From contig CM051455.1 of assembly GCA_028274465.1 (NCBI GenBank), forward strand, positions 89,982,871 through 90,046,870: a DNA stretch of 64,000 bases, written 5' to 3'. Under the pieces are notes generated by a model that had not been told where the DNA came from, searched no databases, and was given only the letters and a program-made list of their open reading frames with translations. This DNA is from Plantago ovata (Eukaryota > Streptophyta > Magnoliopsida > Lamiales > Plantaginaceae). Every line of letters starts with the position of its first letter. Positions within the stretch are counted from its first letter, which is position 1. Below, one piece after another: positions 11,475 to 23,734 of this stretch. A program made the position numbers and the translations under genes.

Positions 11475-12566
11475 TGATGATACGTGGGTTGTCGGGTCCC
11501 AATTAATCAAATAAATTTGTATTTAGCCAAAGGCAATTCACAACTACAACGAAAACCGTAGTGTAGTAGTAGAATAACCTCGAGAGTCGATCTCTAAGGA
11601 CTATAACTAGCTTTATCTAATTTAACTTGAGAATATAAAATCAAAAGACGTCTTAGCAAAGGTTTTTCTTAACAGATAATGGAGATTGGTGATAGTATGG
11701 TCCTTCAAAGCATAACGGGTTAATAATCATGCATAAATTCCTCGGTTTTGCATGGAGATCTTTGATCAATGAATTGTCCAGTTGTAATTATTAAACACTA
11801 CGAAGATATAGATTTAGATTGGTCGAAGACCAATGAATTGTCCAATTGTGTGAAATAATTAATCAATAATACGAAGATAGAGATTTAGATAGATCAAAGA
11901 AATAAAGCAATAACTCAGAGTATAATGCGCGATATAGCCATTAGCATAATTATCAACCCTTCGCTAAGAAATCACATACTATCACCAACGAGAAGTTTAG
12001 TTACTCATAGTTGTCATGCAATCAACAGAAATCATACCACGAATGAATGAAAACATGATGAAAGATATATAAAAATAAGTAGAAAAACTGTAAGATACAA
12101 TGTTATCGAAGGTTGTTAATCTTCGAAGAATCGCGATCTTACAACCTCCAAACTGCTAAGAAAAAGTATCTCCTAAGCTACGAACCCCCAGAACAGGTTC
12201 TGGGAAATTCCTACTTAAAACTACAGAGAAACGTGAGAGAAAAGGTCTGGAAAAGTATCAAAAACGGAGAAAAACTGAGCAACTATATATAGGCTTCGAA
12301 TTGTGTGGGGCGAAGGGCCCTACACACCGAGCGATTCGCCTGGTGTGGGGTGATTCGCCCCACGTCCCGGGCGATTCACCCGGGAGTCTATTTCAAAATA
12401 ATTGCCCTGAAAACCTCGTTTTTCAACCAAAACCTGTAAAATAAAAACTAAAGGGAAACGTGACACTATTCTAATAAAATGCACTAAAATATAGCTAAAT
12501 TAACATAGAGGATAGCTAAAATAGGTGAAAAAGACTCAAATGAAAGTGTAAAATACACATTCATCA
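11475..12566 (-). repeat. Element A 5' LTR and adjoining primer site
   Basis: This minus-strand LTR is about 1.09 kb, with TGATGAA corresponding to plus TTCATCA ending at 12566. The tRNA-Asp primer site lies next to it at about 11455-11473 (plus CAGCGGCGCCAA). A TATA box and palindrome zone are at about 12280-12390. Confidence 0.9.
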
Positions 12567-13979
12567 CGTGCGCGTGTCCCAAGGGAGATAGGTGGGTCCC
12601 GATTTTGGGACCCACTTATAGTCCTAAGGCAATTCAAACTCCAAGTAGATTTTGCCCATGTGCATATGTTAATTATAAATTAACATATCCTTTCAAATCA
12701 AACTTCTATTATATTTCTAAAATATAATCTTTAATTGTATTTACATAAAATACAATTTAATTAGCCAATTCAATTAATAATTCCAAATCATTAATTGAGC
12801 CACAAAATATTATAATTAATTCCAAATCAATTATAATCCATCAGTCACAATTAATTCCAAATTAATTGCGATTCCATCTTCAAGGATATTCGGATAAGCT
12901 GAATCACCACATAACGTGACACATAGGGCCTCATTGTATTAAGCAAGTCCTAGACTAGGCAAAATGGAATTCCTAGACGATTCCATTTGCAATATTAACA
13001 TATGAGGACGTTTGAGAGGTTTCTCAAAGCAAACCCTTTCGTTGCGAAGTCTGTTGCGCTCAACGCGGCGATGGTAACGTCCCTTCATCTGACTGACTCG
13101 AATGTATCTAGGATCGATGAAGTGTCTATCCCAATAATACATACAAGGGTGTCTTCAGTGAGTTGCATGGTGAATCCAATATCTATTATGACCATCATAA
13201 TAATATTGATACGCTGGCCAGCGATTTTACCAATCACAACTATGAACGACTATGAGCAGTGCTCTCCTGTGCTACACATGAGACATGAATCATTCAAAGA
13301 ATCACTTATCATCCCCATTTGTATGTAGCCATAATCCTGGATCGTGTCTTAGGTGAACTGCTTATTCAGAGCTGACATCGACGGGTCCACCAAGGATATG
13401 GGGCAACAAATGTGATGATAAAGTCCTGTAAGTCCAAAGGACGACTGGCATCATTTCGACAACCTACCGGTTCCCATAGACACTTCGGTATAGAGTATAC
13501 ATCGATGGGAGTGTCAGGTGGGTACTTCCATTGTTCGGTAATCATCCTTCGAACAACTATGCGCAGTTATGGGAACGTTTCTTGATTGTCCAACAATCCG
13601 TTCCGTGGCCGTGGGATTGGCTCACACTTGCTCCAACAAGTATAACCTCCACGCATACTAATCTCAGCTGGTTCATTCAGACCCCTACATCCGAGATGAA
13701 CCTCAACTAGGAGAGTTTGGGATAGATGATAATTCACATAGCTCCCACTATCTGTGTGATCGGTCATCGATCCGAGGGGACATGTTTAATATCAATACAG
13801 ACCGAAATAGAGATATGACATGCTGCATGCCTGGTGTAATATAAATATGAAAGCGATACTCAATAGTCAAACAACAAACATATATTATATTACGTTGACC
13901 TGTGTAATAGTACATATATGCCCTCTATAAGGGTTGTATGCCCTTAATAAGGACTGTCTCTAGGACATATACACTATCA
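12567..13979 (-). repeat. Element H 3' LTR, part in window
   Basis: It starts on minus with TGATAGTGTATATG at 13979, just after the polypurine run (plus TCTCCCACTTG). It matches E's LTRs up to the point where A inserted. The AT-rich stretch of 12650-12860 and a short ORF on minus (12939-13142) recur in all copies of this LTR. Confidence 0.9.
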
Positions 13980-13997
13980 ATCTCCCACTTGTTAGAG

Positions 13998-15891
13998 CTA
14001 GTCACCTTTATGCTTAATACCCAGATTAGCATAATGTCTTAAGTGGACTTCCACTGATAAGACCTTGGTTAAAGGATCTGTCACGTTGTCCGTGGTAGAG
14101 ACACGTTCTATACTAACTTCTCCTCTATCAATAATCTCACGTATAACGTGATACTTTCTAAGTACATGTTTGTTCTTGTTTGTAGATCTAGGCTCCTTAG
14201 CTTGAGCGACGGCGCCCGTATTTGTCACAATAAATCGTTATTGGACTAGGAGCAGGAACAACCCTCAATTCCTTCAAAAACTCTGAAATCCAGACAGCTA
14301 CTTTCGATGCTTCTGATGCAGCAATGTACTCGGCTTCTGTGGATGAGTCAGCAACCGTTGCTTGCTTAGAACTCTTCCAACAGATAGCTCCTCCGTTCAA
14401 TTTGAATACGTATCCTGTCTGTGACTTAAAGTCATCAGGACCTGATTCAAATCCAGCGTCGACATACCGAGACATCTTTAATTCTGGTTCCCCACCAAAC
14501 ACCAAGAACATCTCTTTAGTCCGTCGAAGGTACTTAAGAATGTTCTTTACAGCAGTCTAGTGAGGTACTCCTGGATTCTGTTGGTGTCGACAAGTGACAC
14601 TAAGCGCATATGCCACATCGGGCCTTGTGCAATTCATTGCATACATTATAGACCCTACTGCCGAAGCATAGGGCACACGACTCATTGCATTTCTTTCTTC
14701 ATCAGTTTTAGGAATATCCTTAACTGATAAGACAATCTCATGCCTAGCTGGGAGAAAGCCTTGCTTTGAGTCGTCCATGTTATAACGCTTCAGTATTTTG
14801 TCGATGTAGGTGGACTGTGTCAATCCTAACATCCTCTTGGATCTATCTCTATAGATCTTGATCCCTAGGATGTAGTTCGCTTCACCCAAGTCCTTCATTG
14901 AGAAGGTACTTGATAACCAAACTTTAGTCTCTTCTAGCATAGAGACATTGTCTCCCATGATCAAAATGTCATCAACATAGGTGATCATGAAAACGAATCC
15001 CTTGTCGCTGTGCCTAGTGTAGACACAGGGATCTTCCTTGCTTCTGACGAAGTCAAACGATTTGACAGCTTCATCAAAGCGGATATTCCAGCTCCTAGAC
15101 GCTTGCTTTAGCCCATAGATGGATCTTTGTAATTTGCATACAACAGTTGGCCTGGTTTTACTAATAAAACCTTCCGGCTGTACCATATAGACCTCTTCCT
15201 GAAGGTTGCCATTGAGGAAGGCAGTCTTTACATCCATCTGGCAGATCTCATAATCATAGTAGGCAGCTATCGCAAGTAGAATTCGAAGGGACTTCAATTT
15301 TGCTACCGGTGAAAAGGTTTCATCGTAATCGATGCCATACCTTTGCGTGTAGCCTTTCGCCACAAGTCTAGCCTTGTGCGTTTGTACCTTGCCATCGGCA
15401 TCTGTCTTTCGTTTAAAGACCCATTTGCACCCAATAGGTCTAACCCCTTGGGGCAAGTCTACCAAGTTCAAAACTTGGTTCTGGTACATGGAGTCCATTT
15501 CCAATTCCATGGCCTCTTGCCATTTGTCTGAGTCAATATCAATTATTGCCTCTTTGTAGGTCTCGGGATCTTCCCGATCTGATAAGCCGACATCAAGTTC
15601 ACTGATGTCTTCTATCATAAGGCTTTGCTTCTGAGGTCCTTTTAGAATCCTCTTCGACCTACGGAGCTCGACTGGTTCTGGTGCTTTTCTTTTCTGGCTT
15701 CGTGTAACACGAACATTATCAGTGGGCACTGATGCAGCTGGTCGCGCCCCGCGACTCTGTTCCCTTGCGGGAGGCTGCTCTTGTGCAACTTGTTGCACAT
15801 GTTGGTTGACAACAGGTTCTATTGGTGTGGTTTCAACTGTTGATCTAATCATAGGACTCCCACTGACTATGACATGCCTAGCAAGTGTCAT
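13998..15891 (-). pseudogene. Element H reverse transcriptase and RNase H
   Basis: The minus-strand readings show the copia reverse transcriptase: the [27 protein letters not shown] block, [25 protein letters not shown] and the catalytic YVDDILIMG. Then come the [14 protein letters not shown] block and RNase H with [21 protein letters not shown] and SSTEAEYIA. The domain order and motifs are complete enough to place it in Ty1/copia near Tnt1-like elements. It is fossil, with more than one break. Confidence 0.9.
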
Positions 15892-15918
15892 ATCATTACC
15901 CTTGTCTGCTTCGAAAGC

Positions 15919-16961
15919 TCACACTGAACTTGAGTCCAAATCAGAAGATTTAGAGAACTCATGTTCACGCGTGTCAAAGTCTTGAATTTCTTCAAGTTCT
16001 ATCATGTCATCTAACCTCTCTTCTTTGAGGTATTCTGCTTCTAAAAACTTGACGTTTCTAGATACTATCACCTTGTGATCTTCAGCATGATAGAATTCAT
16101 AGCCTCTCGCCTGACGAGGATAGCCTATGAAATATACTTTGACACCCTTGGCATCTAAGTTATCAGTGAGCATCAGTTTGACTATCGCAGGACAGCCCCA
16201 AGGTCTAAGATAGCCCAGTGAGGGCTTCTTTCCTTTCCATAACTCATAAGGAGTTTTCTCCACTGATTTAGATGGTACACGGTTCAGAATGTAGATTGCA
16301 GTTTGTAGTGCATATCCCCATAGATATTTTGGAAGAGTCAAGAATCCAATCATTGATCTCACCATGTCTAACAGGGTTCGATTCCTTCTCTCAGACACAC
16401 CATTTAACTGTTGTGTTCCAGGAGGAGTCCATTGCGATTGAATTCCATTTTCCTTCAAGTAGTCGATAAATTCTTCACTAAGGTATTCACCTCCTCGATC
16501 TGATCGAAGAGTGACTATCCTTAGGTTCAATTCATTCTCGACCTCATTCCTAAACTCCTTCAATTTCCCAAAGGTCTCAGATTTATTCTTCATAAGATAA
16601 ATATATCCATACCTTGAGAAATCGTCAGTAAAGGTAACGAAGTAAGGATAACCCCCACGCGCATGGACTTTAAAAGGTCCACATACATCGGTATGTATGA
16701 GCTCTAAGCAGCGAGTGGCACGAACACCTTGTCCAACAAAAGGTTTGTTCGTCATCTTACCCTTAACACATGATTCACATGTACCATATCGAATGGTTCT
16801 AAGTAGTCCAACTTCCTTAGTCTTTGAATCCGTGTTTCATTGATATGGCCTAGCCGACAATGCCATAGATAAGATGGATTATTCTTCCTACTTGAAGACG
16901 GATGTTTGTTATGTATTTGAAATAAAGGTAGACTACTTTGCAAAATATATAAACCATTCAC
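15919..16961 (-). pseudogene. Element H integrase region
   Basis: The minus-strand readings include the pre-integrase zinc-finger part ([16 protein letters not shown]) and the integrase core with THTDVCGPF-like motifs: [13 protein letters not shown], the [17 protein letters not shown] strand, SDRGGEYLS and [20 protein letters not shown] linker region follows. It copies and joins element DNA into the host genome in live relatives; here it is a fossil. Confidence 0.88.
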
Positions 16962-16976
16962 TAAGCGAGCTTTTGC

Positions 16977-17324
16977 TTAATACTGGTCATTTAATGAAAA
17001 ATAACAAGTATTATTAGCAAATCGAAAGGAAAAACCCAAATTGTCCAACAATGGAATGGAAATAATATTTCTGACAATGGATGGAACAAAATAAACGTTA
17101 TCAAGTTCTAAACATTGTCCCGAAGGTAAATCTATCTTGCAACGTCCAACGTGTTTGGCTTCAACTGGATTGTCGTTCCCAACATGCAAGTCGATTTCAC
17201 CTTGCTTGACTAGCCTGTGATCAATTAGCCCCTGCACATTATTACAAATGTGTGAGCCACAGGCTGTATCTAATACCCAACCATTGGAGTCAAAAGTAGT
17301 CATGTTCATTTCAATAACAAACAT
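16977..17324 (-). pseudogene. Element H protease region
   Basis: The 115-residue minus reading has the copia aspartic-protease motif WVLDTACGSHIC, the NDNPVEAKHVGRCKIDL stretch and the NVYFVPSIVRNIIS strand. It lies between the gag zinc knuckle and the pre-integrase part, as expected. Fossil. Confidence 0.85.
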
Positions 17325-17399
17325 ACCTGAGCTAGAAGTCGGTGGCTTCTTAACTTGATCTGCCCTCAGCTTAGGGCTATCTTTCTTCCAATGTCCTTT

Positions 17400-18203
17400 C
17401 TACTTACAGAAAATACATTCATCTGTGCATACCGTTCCGCTTCTCTTGAACTTCCTTTTCTGGTTCAGACGCTTAGGCTTATCACTCGAAGTGTTAGCCT
17501 TGGCTCCCGACTTTCCCTTACCCTTAGCACCTTTGTTTCTCGGGTTTGGGTTAGACGGTTGCCCAACAAACATGATCGACTTTTCCTTCTTAGGAAGAGT
17601 TTGATCATATGTCTTCAGCAGATTATGGAGTTCGGCTAGTGTTACGTCCTTCGCATTCATCGTGTAGTTAATGATGTACTGCGAATATGAACTCGGCAAT
17701 GATTGAAGGACAAAGATCACCATGATCTTGTTCTCTAGCTTAACACCGGCATCGGCAAGCTTTTCAAAGAGACCAATCATTTTGAGAGCATGTTCAGACA
17801 TGTTCCCTCCTTCATTGAGCTTGCATCTGTGTATCTCTTTGATCAAATCAAATTCAACACTTCTAGCTGTCGTCTTAAAGAGAGACTCAAGATGCTTCAG
17901 CATCTCATAAGGCAACATGCTTTCATGTTGCCACTACAGCTCATTCCTCATTGCCGCCAGCATAATACACTGCGCGGATCTAGCATCCTCAAGATGCTTA
18001 TCGAGCTTAGCCTTGTTGGCTTGATTCCAAGCAGCAACCTGATTGTCAGTTTGATTTTCGGGGCACACGGGAATGACCTCGTCCAAGACGTACTCAATCT
18101 TTTCGTACCTCAGCAACAAACGTATATTCCTGATCCAATCTAGGAAGTTTGGTCCGGTCAAAATTTGCTTCTCTAAGACAGCACGGAGCGAGATACTCGC
18201 CAT
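17400..18203 (-). pseudogene. Element H gag region
   Basis: Minus-strand readings start at MASISLRAVLEKQILTGPN (start inferred from the same ATG in E at 35944). They show the copia gag core of the UBN2/DUF4219 type (FLDWIRNIRLLLRYEKIEYVL, SLFKTTARSVEFDLIKEIH, VIFVLQSLPSSYSQ), a basic stretch and the start of a zinc knuckle (ECIFCK). The capsid packages element RNA in live relatives. Broken in this copy. Confidence 0.86.
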
Positions 18204-19646
18204 TTCTAATTTTCTAAGGAGAAATAATATAGAACGAAAATAATAAATCAACTATTGAAATATTATTTCTAAATACACAGTCAACATAACTAAACAACAA
18301 GGTCCTTTAGCGGTTTAGCTCCCACTATTTTCACATATGCTTGCCCCCAAAACAAACATACGGGTAATGTCCAACAAGTTACCGTAGTGGCCAAGATCCA
18401 AATCCATACTATGCTATACTCCAACGGGGGCTGGTCGCATAGCATAATATGACCGGTAGGACTATCCAATTGCGTCACGCAACTCTCGGTTGTTAAATCT
18501 AATTTAACCCGATGCTCTACATATTGTACCTATCGAGGTCGCTAGATACAATGTGCAGTAAGTTATAACCATAGGCTTACTCTAATCTGACGATCACTGC
18601 GAGTCTGTAAGACGAGGTCGCCAATACAGGAAAACGCAATGAAAGTTCAGAATTAAAGCACCCCATGGAAAGCATCTCAGAAATACATACATATACATAT
18701 TTCTGCACTTACATTGGTTGGGACTTGTAGCTTGAGGGTTGTTATCAGTCATCTACAAACAAATAAGGGCGCCGCCTACCCATCATGCATGAGCGGTCTA
18801 TACGTAATGGATGCCGCCTATCTATTCTAGTTCTAAACGCGGTCAAGCACATAATGGGCGCCGCCTACCCATACATAAAATATGCGGTCCGACAAATAAG
18901 AGGGCGCCGCCTACCCTCGCATGCATAGCGGTCGAACGGAAAGTAAAATACATGGTATTTAAACATGCATTGTCAAACAATAACATATCGAGCAAACAAA
19001 CAAGTAGTAGCTTATGTGGATGCCAAATGACTTCATAACTTCATTATGAAAATTATAATCCCATACTTATAATCTCTATGAAATAATTGAAAATTTGGAC
19101 TAAATTGAAAAATTCGAAAATTCTATTGACCAGGTAGCAATTTTCGAAAACCCGAAGGACTTAATTGTAATTTTCGAAATCTTGGAGGTGTTAAATCTAA
19201 AATTCAAAAGTAGAAGGACTAATTTGCAATAAACAATAAATTGATAAATTACAAATAAGCCCTTTAACTTTATACTAATTAAATTTAACCCTCTAGTTAA
19301 AAACAATTAAAATTAAATCATATTTATATTCCAAATATAAAATTCAATCCACAAAATTTTCAAAAATTCGATTTTGGGTCCAACCCGAAAAAACATATAT
19401 ATATTAAAATACGGGACGGGACTTACCGTGCCTGCGCCCGCAGGCGGTCGCCGCCTGCGTCGCGCAGGCGGCCTGTCCGATATATATATATAAATATTTT
19501 TTTTTTAAATTATAAATTCTATATTTATATAAAACAAAACTTTTGAAAATCGAATGAATCATAGAATGAAATGCATCCACATAAACTACAAATCATACAA
19601 CATATATACGTATATACGTAATCAATTAACCTGGCTTTGATACCAC
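18204..19646 (-). other. Element H leader and primer site
   Basis: About 1.4 kb lies between the primer site (19645-19628; minus TGGTATCAAAGCCAGG, tRNA-Met type) and gag. It holds four spaced copies of GGGTAGGCGGCGCCC or a near form (minus strand) within 18767-18916, each near a GACCGC-type box, and an AT-rich stretch at about 19260-19510. No coding is seen. The same leader is in E. Confidence 0.8.
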
Positions 19647-22600
19647 TGTAAGAAAATACGGTCAGAGTTACCCCTAGGGTACGCAGCGGAATTTCAAAAA
19701 ATTTCTTAACATGCAGGTTAATTGATTATGTATATGTCGTATATATTTAAACACGTCAATTAGAAGACTTACAATACTCCAAAAGCAAGCACAGCTTCCA
19801 AGTCTTCGTAATAATCCGGTGAATCTTCTCCTTCGTCGAAGTCGAAGATATCTACAATACTTTGATTATCTACAAGACAATAAAAGTTAGTTTCCAGCTC
19901 CTAGAACCTCAACCTTGGTATCCACGGATGAACAGCCTATCGGAAGAATGCTAGAATATTCTTTGTGTGACCAAGAAGATGGGACGGCGCTTTTCCTCCG
20001 GTGAGGGTGGCGCGCGCGTAGGCTATGGAGAGGTAGGGGAGAGCTTTTTATTCTCTCTAAGAAAACTGGTAGAATAACTCTATGAAGCCTACTATATATA
20101 GTAGTCAACAGAAGCCTAATGAATAATCAATTAGACTTCATAAAGGAATAAGAATCTAATTCTTATCGCACTAGGAAACCAATTCAAGTCTAGATTCATT
20201 CTCAATCAAGTTAGAACTCAATCAGGAAAATCTAACTTATCCCTTAGACTTCTAATAGATGAAGGAGTTCGAACTCCTTCCCCTACCCCATCTCGCGCGC
20301 GCGCGTGTCCCAAAGGAGATAGGTGGGTCCCGATTTTGGGATCCACTTATAGTTCTAAGGCAATTCAAACTCCAAGTAGATTTTGCCCATGTGCATATGT
20401 TAATTCTAATCAAACCTCTATTATATTTCTAAAATATAATCTTTAATTGTCTTTACATAAAATACAATTAATTAGCCAATTCAATTAATAATTCCAAATC
20501 ATTAATTGAGCCACAAAATATTATAATTAATTCCAAATCAATTATAATCCATCAATCACAATTAATTCCAAATTAATTGCGATTCCATCTTCAAGGATAT
20601 TCGGATAAGCTGAATCACCACATAGTGTGACCCATAGGGCCTCATTGTATTAAGCAAGTCCTAGACTAGGGAAAATGGAATTCCTAGACGGTTCCATTTG
20701 CAATATTAACACATGAGGAAGTTTGAGAGGTTTCTCAAAGCAATCCCTTTCGTTGCGAAGTCTGTTGCGCTCAACGCGGCGATGGTAACATCCCTTCATC
20801 TGACTGACTCGAATGCATCTAGGATCGATAAAGTGTCTATCCCAATAATACATCCACGGGCGTCTTCAGTGAGTTGCATGGTGAATCCAATATCTATTAT
20901 GACCATCATAATAATATTGATACGCTGGCCAGCGGTTTTACCAATCACAACTATGAACGACTATGAGCAGTGCTCTCCTGTGCTACTGATGAACGCGGAT
21001 GTCGTGCTCCGAATTCAAGCAAATAAATTTGTAATTAGCCAAAGGCAATCCACAACTACAACGAAAACCGTAGTGTAGCAGTAGAATGACTCGAGTGTCG
21101 TTCTCTCAGGACTATAACTTGTTTTATCTATTTAAAAAGAGAATATAAAACAACAGACAGATAGCAATAGGGGGGTTTCTAGCAGATAATGGAGATTGGT
21201 GATAGTATGGTCCTTCTTAACATAACGGGTCGATAATCATGCATAAATTCCTCGGTCTTGCATAGAGATCTTTGAATCAATCTACTGTCCTGTTGCAAAT
21301 ATTAAGCACTACGAAGATAATTGGTCTGACAAGTCAATCACGATTGTCCTAATGTGTTCCGTAATTATTCAACACTACGAAGATAATTGGTCTGATGGTC
21401 GACAAGTGTCCAATTGTGCATAATAATTAATACAACATACGAGAATTTTGGTTGCAACTAATCAACGAAATAAAGCAATGACACGGAGTATAATGCGCGA
21501 TATAGCCACTAGCATGATTATCTTCCCTTCGCTAAGAATTCACATACTACCACCAACGATAAGTTTAGCTACTCATAATAGGCATGCAATCAATAGAAAT
21601 CATAGAAGAAAACATATTGAAAGATAAATAAAATAAGTAGATTAAACTTAAGATACAAGTTACCGAAGGTCGTCAATCTCCGAAGAATTGCGATCCTACG
21701 AGCTCCAATCTGCTATGAAAAAGTATCCCCTAAGCTACAGAACTCCCAGGACAGGCCCCGGGAAGTTCCTACCTAAAACTATAGAGAGAGGTGAGAAAGT
21801 AGGTCTGGAAAGATATGATTTTCGGAGAAAAACTGAGCACCATATATAGGCCCCGAAAAACCACGGGGCGGTTCGCCCCCGAGTCTTTCTCGCGGAATTC
21901 CGCGTTTTCGACGCGTTTTTGGATTTCTTCTCCTTTTCGGACTCGGTTTATGACTTCTAGTAGCCTTCTAACCTCCAGATTCAGCCCCTAGACTTCCAAT
22001 CCTATCCGGAAACCTTCAGATACTCCAAATAGGATTCTGGAACACCAATTCCTTGTCAACTTCAATATAATTGCCCGAAAATCCTCGAATTTCAACCAAA
22101 ACCTGTAAAATAAAATCTAAAGGGAAACGTGATACTATTCTAAAAAAATGTACTAAAATATAGCTAAATTAACATAGAGGATAGCTAAAATAGGTGAAAA
22201 AGACTCGACTGAAAGTGTAAAATACACATTCATCAGCTACACATGAGAGATGAATCCTTCATAGAATCACTTATCATCCCCATTTGTATGTAGCCATAAT
22301 CCTGGATCGTGTCTTAGGTCAACTGCTTATTCAGAGCTGACATCGACGGGTCCACCACGGATATCGGGCAACAAATGTGATGATAAAGTCCTGTAAGTCC
22401 AAAGGACGACTTGCATCACTTCGACAACTTACCAGTTCCCATAGACACTTCGGTGTAGAGTATACATCGATGGGAGTGTCCGGTGGGTACTTCCATTGTT
22501 CGGTAATCATCCTTCGAACAACTACGCGCAGTTACGGGAACGTTTCTTGATTGTCCAACAATCCGTTCTGTGGCCGTGGGATCGGCTCACACTTTCTCCA

Positions 22601-22945
22601 ACAAGTATAACCTCCACGCATACTAGTCTCATCTGGTTCATTCAGACCCCTACATCCTAGATGAACCTCGACTAGGGAGAGTTTGGGATAGATGATAACT
22701 CACATAGCTCCCACTATCTGTGTGATCGGTCATCTATCCGAGGGGACATGTTTAATGTCAATAAAGACAGAAATAGAGATATGACATGCTGCATGCCTGG
22801 TGTAATATAAATATGAAAGCGATACTCAATATTCAAACAACAAACATATATTATATTATGTTGACCTGTATAATAGTACATATATGCCCTCTATAAGGGT
22901 TGTATGCCCTTAATAAGGACTGTCTCTAGGACATATACACTATCA
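19647..22945 (-). repeat. Element H 5' LTR, split by a solo gypsy LTR
   Basis: It starts on minus at 22945 (TGATAGTGTATATG) and ends at 19647 (CTTACA), next to the primer site. Without the solo LTR it is about 2.05 kb. A TATATATAG box (about 20092-20102) is followed by the part with GCGCGCGCC near 20010. Base 22946 onward (CGAAC) is the outer flank. Confidence 0.9.
20987..22235 (-). repeat. Solo Athila-like LTR in H's 5' LTR
   Basis: A single 1249-bp gypsy LTR, minus strand, with ends TGATGAA/TTCATCA and the duplication GCTAC at 20982-20986 and 22236-22240. No internal part remains, as expected after LTR-LTR recombination. It belongs to the family of A, B and C. Confidence 0.93.
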
Positions 22946-23358
22946 CGAACACCAAAATCCCTTCCTAGCACTTGGGAAGCTTGGGTTATCATGGCGTCCG
23001 AGACACCAGTGTCGGGCGGACCCCCTTCTGCTTCGGTCCGGTCGTCAATGAAAAGCTCGTCGGCATCCTTTCTTCTTCTTCGGACTTCTAGCCGGAACTC
23101 ATCGGACTCCTCCTCCTCGTCGGAATCATCTTCTTCACCAGATTCCTGGTTTTCTTCATCTTCCTGGAGCTCCTCCTCCTCACCCTCCTCACTATCGAAC
23201 TCCTCGACCCTGTTCTCAGGCTCCTCGTGGTCCGAGGAGAGCTCCAAAGTTTGATCCAGGAATGTTGCCGACAGGGATGTCTCCTCGGACGTATCCTGCT
23301 CGGTCCCGTAATCGAGAGCGTCGTGACGGTTTTGACTGTCGTCGCTCCTCTCGGACAT
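22946..23358 (-). CDS. Acidic protein fragment, cut by element H
   Basis: The minus-strand reading from MSERSDDSQNRHDALDYGTE runs about 137 residues to the H insertion point, after which the frame enters H's LTR. Residues about 45-90 are rich in Glu, Asp and Ser (EEGEEEELQEDEENQ), followed by a basic patch (VRRRRK) and DADELFIDD. No domain is recognised. Such acidic N-terminal parts occur in retrotransposon gag proteins and in nuclear proteins; neither is shown here. The ATG is chosen because it starts the hydrophilic part; the frame is open further upstream with hydrophobic residues. Confidence 0.4.
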
Positions 23359-23734
23359 CCTAAAAGGTAGGCCATAAAAAGAGTAAGGATGGTTGGTGAT
23401 GGTCTGAGAGGTCCGTTTATGTATATTGATTATGCTCGACCTCCCGAACAGAGAAAAATCAAAAAGGGGTACAAGTAACAAAGAAGTTACACTACGACAA
23501 GTATAAAAGCAGAGCAAGGTGTAAACAGGGAGCGACCAACCACACTAACATGTGAAGACAGGCAAACAGGGAGCGATCAACCGCTCTATACTTAGCATTT
23601 TTAACGATGAATATGAGGAGGCAAAGGGGTTTACAGAAAAAGAAAAAGGGGGAAGAATTATGAAATCTGCAGAAATTCAAGCATACGAATTAATGGTAAA
23701 AAGAGAGATTTACAATCCGTTTAGGTATGTTGTT
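22946..23734 (-). other. Segment K: unidentified DNA holding an acidic ORF
   Basis: This segment lies between the right end of H and the point where F's 3' LTR homology begins (about 23735). It matches none of the other elements here. The minus strand holds an acidic ORF (22946-23358); the rest includes two copies of AACAGGGAGCGA-CAACC (about 23525 and 23567). It could be the start of another mobile element that inserted in F's LTR, with the rest lying beyond H and off the window. Confidence 0.5.

Larger units (their letters stand above)
1..12566 (-). mobile_element. Element A: Athila-like Ty3/gypsy, gag-pro only, split by B
   Basis: Read on the minus strand, the order is 5' LTR (12566-11475), tRNA-Asp primer site, gag (11324 downward), interruption by element B, protease end (to 1409), a noncoding 3' part and a 3' LTR cut by the window edge. 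No reverse transcriptase or integrase is present. A lies in the 3' LTR of copia element H: the copia LTR resumes at 12567 with CGTGC, whose partner is off the left edge. It looks broken, with about one break besides the B insertion. It is older than B and younger than H. Confidence 0.88.
12567..22945 (-). mobile_element. Element H: Ty1/copia retrotransposon, broken
   Basis: Read on minus: 5' LTR (22945-19647, holding a solo gypsy LTR), tRNA-Met primer site (19645-19628), long leader, gag, protease, integrase, reverse transcriptase, RNase H, then a 3' LTR interrupted at 12566 by element A. The order integrase before reverse transcriptase is diagnostic of copia. The coding part has about six or seven breaks, so it is more decayed than element E of the same family. 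The remainder of the 3' LTR is off the left edge. Confidence 0.92.

Noticed and set aside
22904-23254. Serine-rich ORF on plus in segment K
   Set aside because: It is the opposite strand of the Glu/Asp-rich reading (TCC/TCT against GGA/AGA); the minus reading has the more natural composition.
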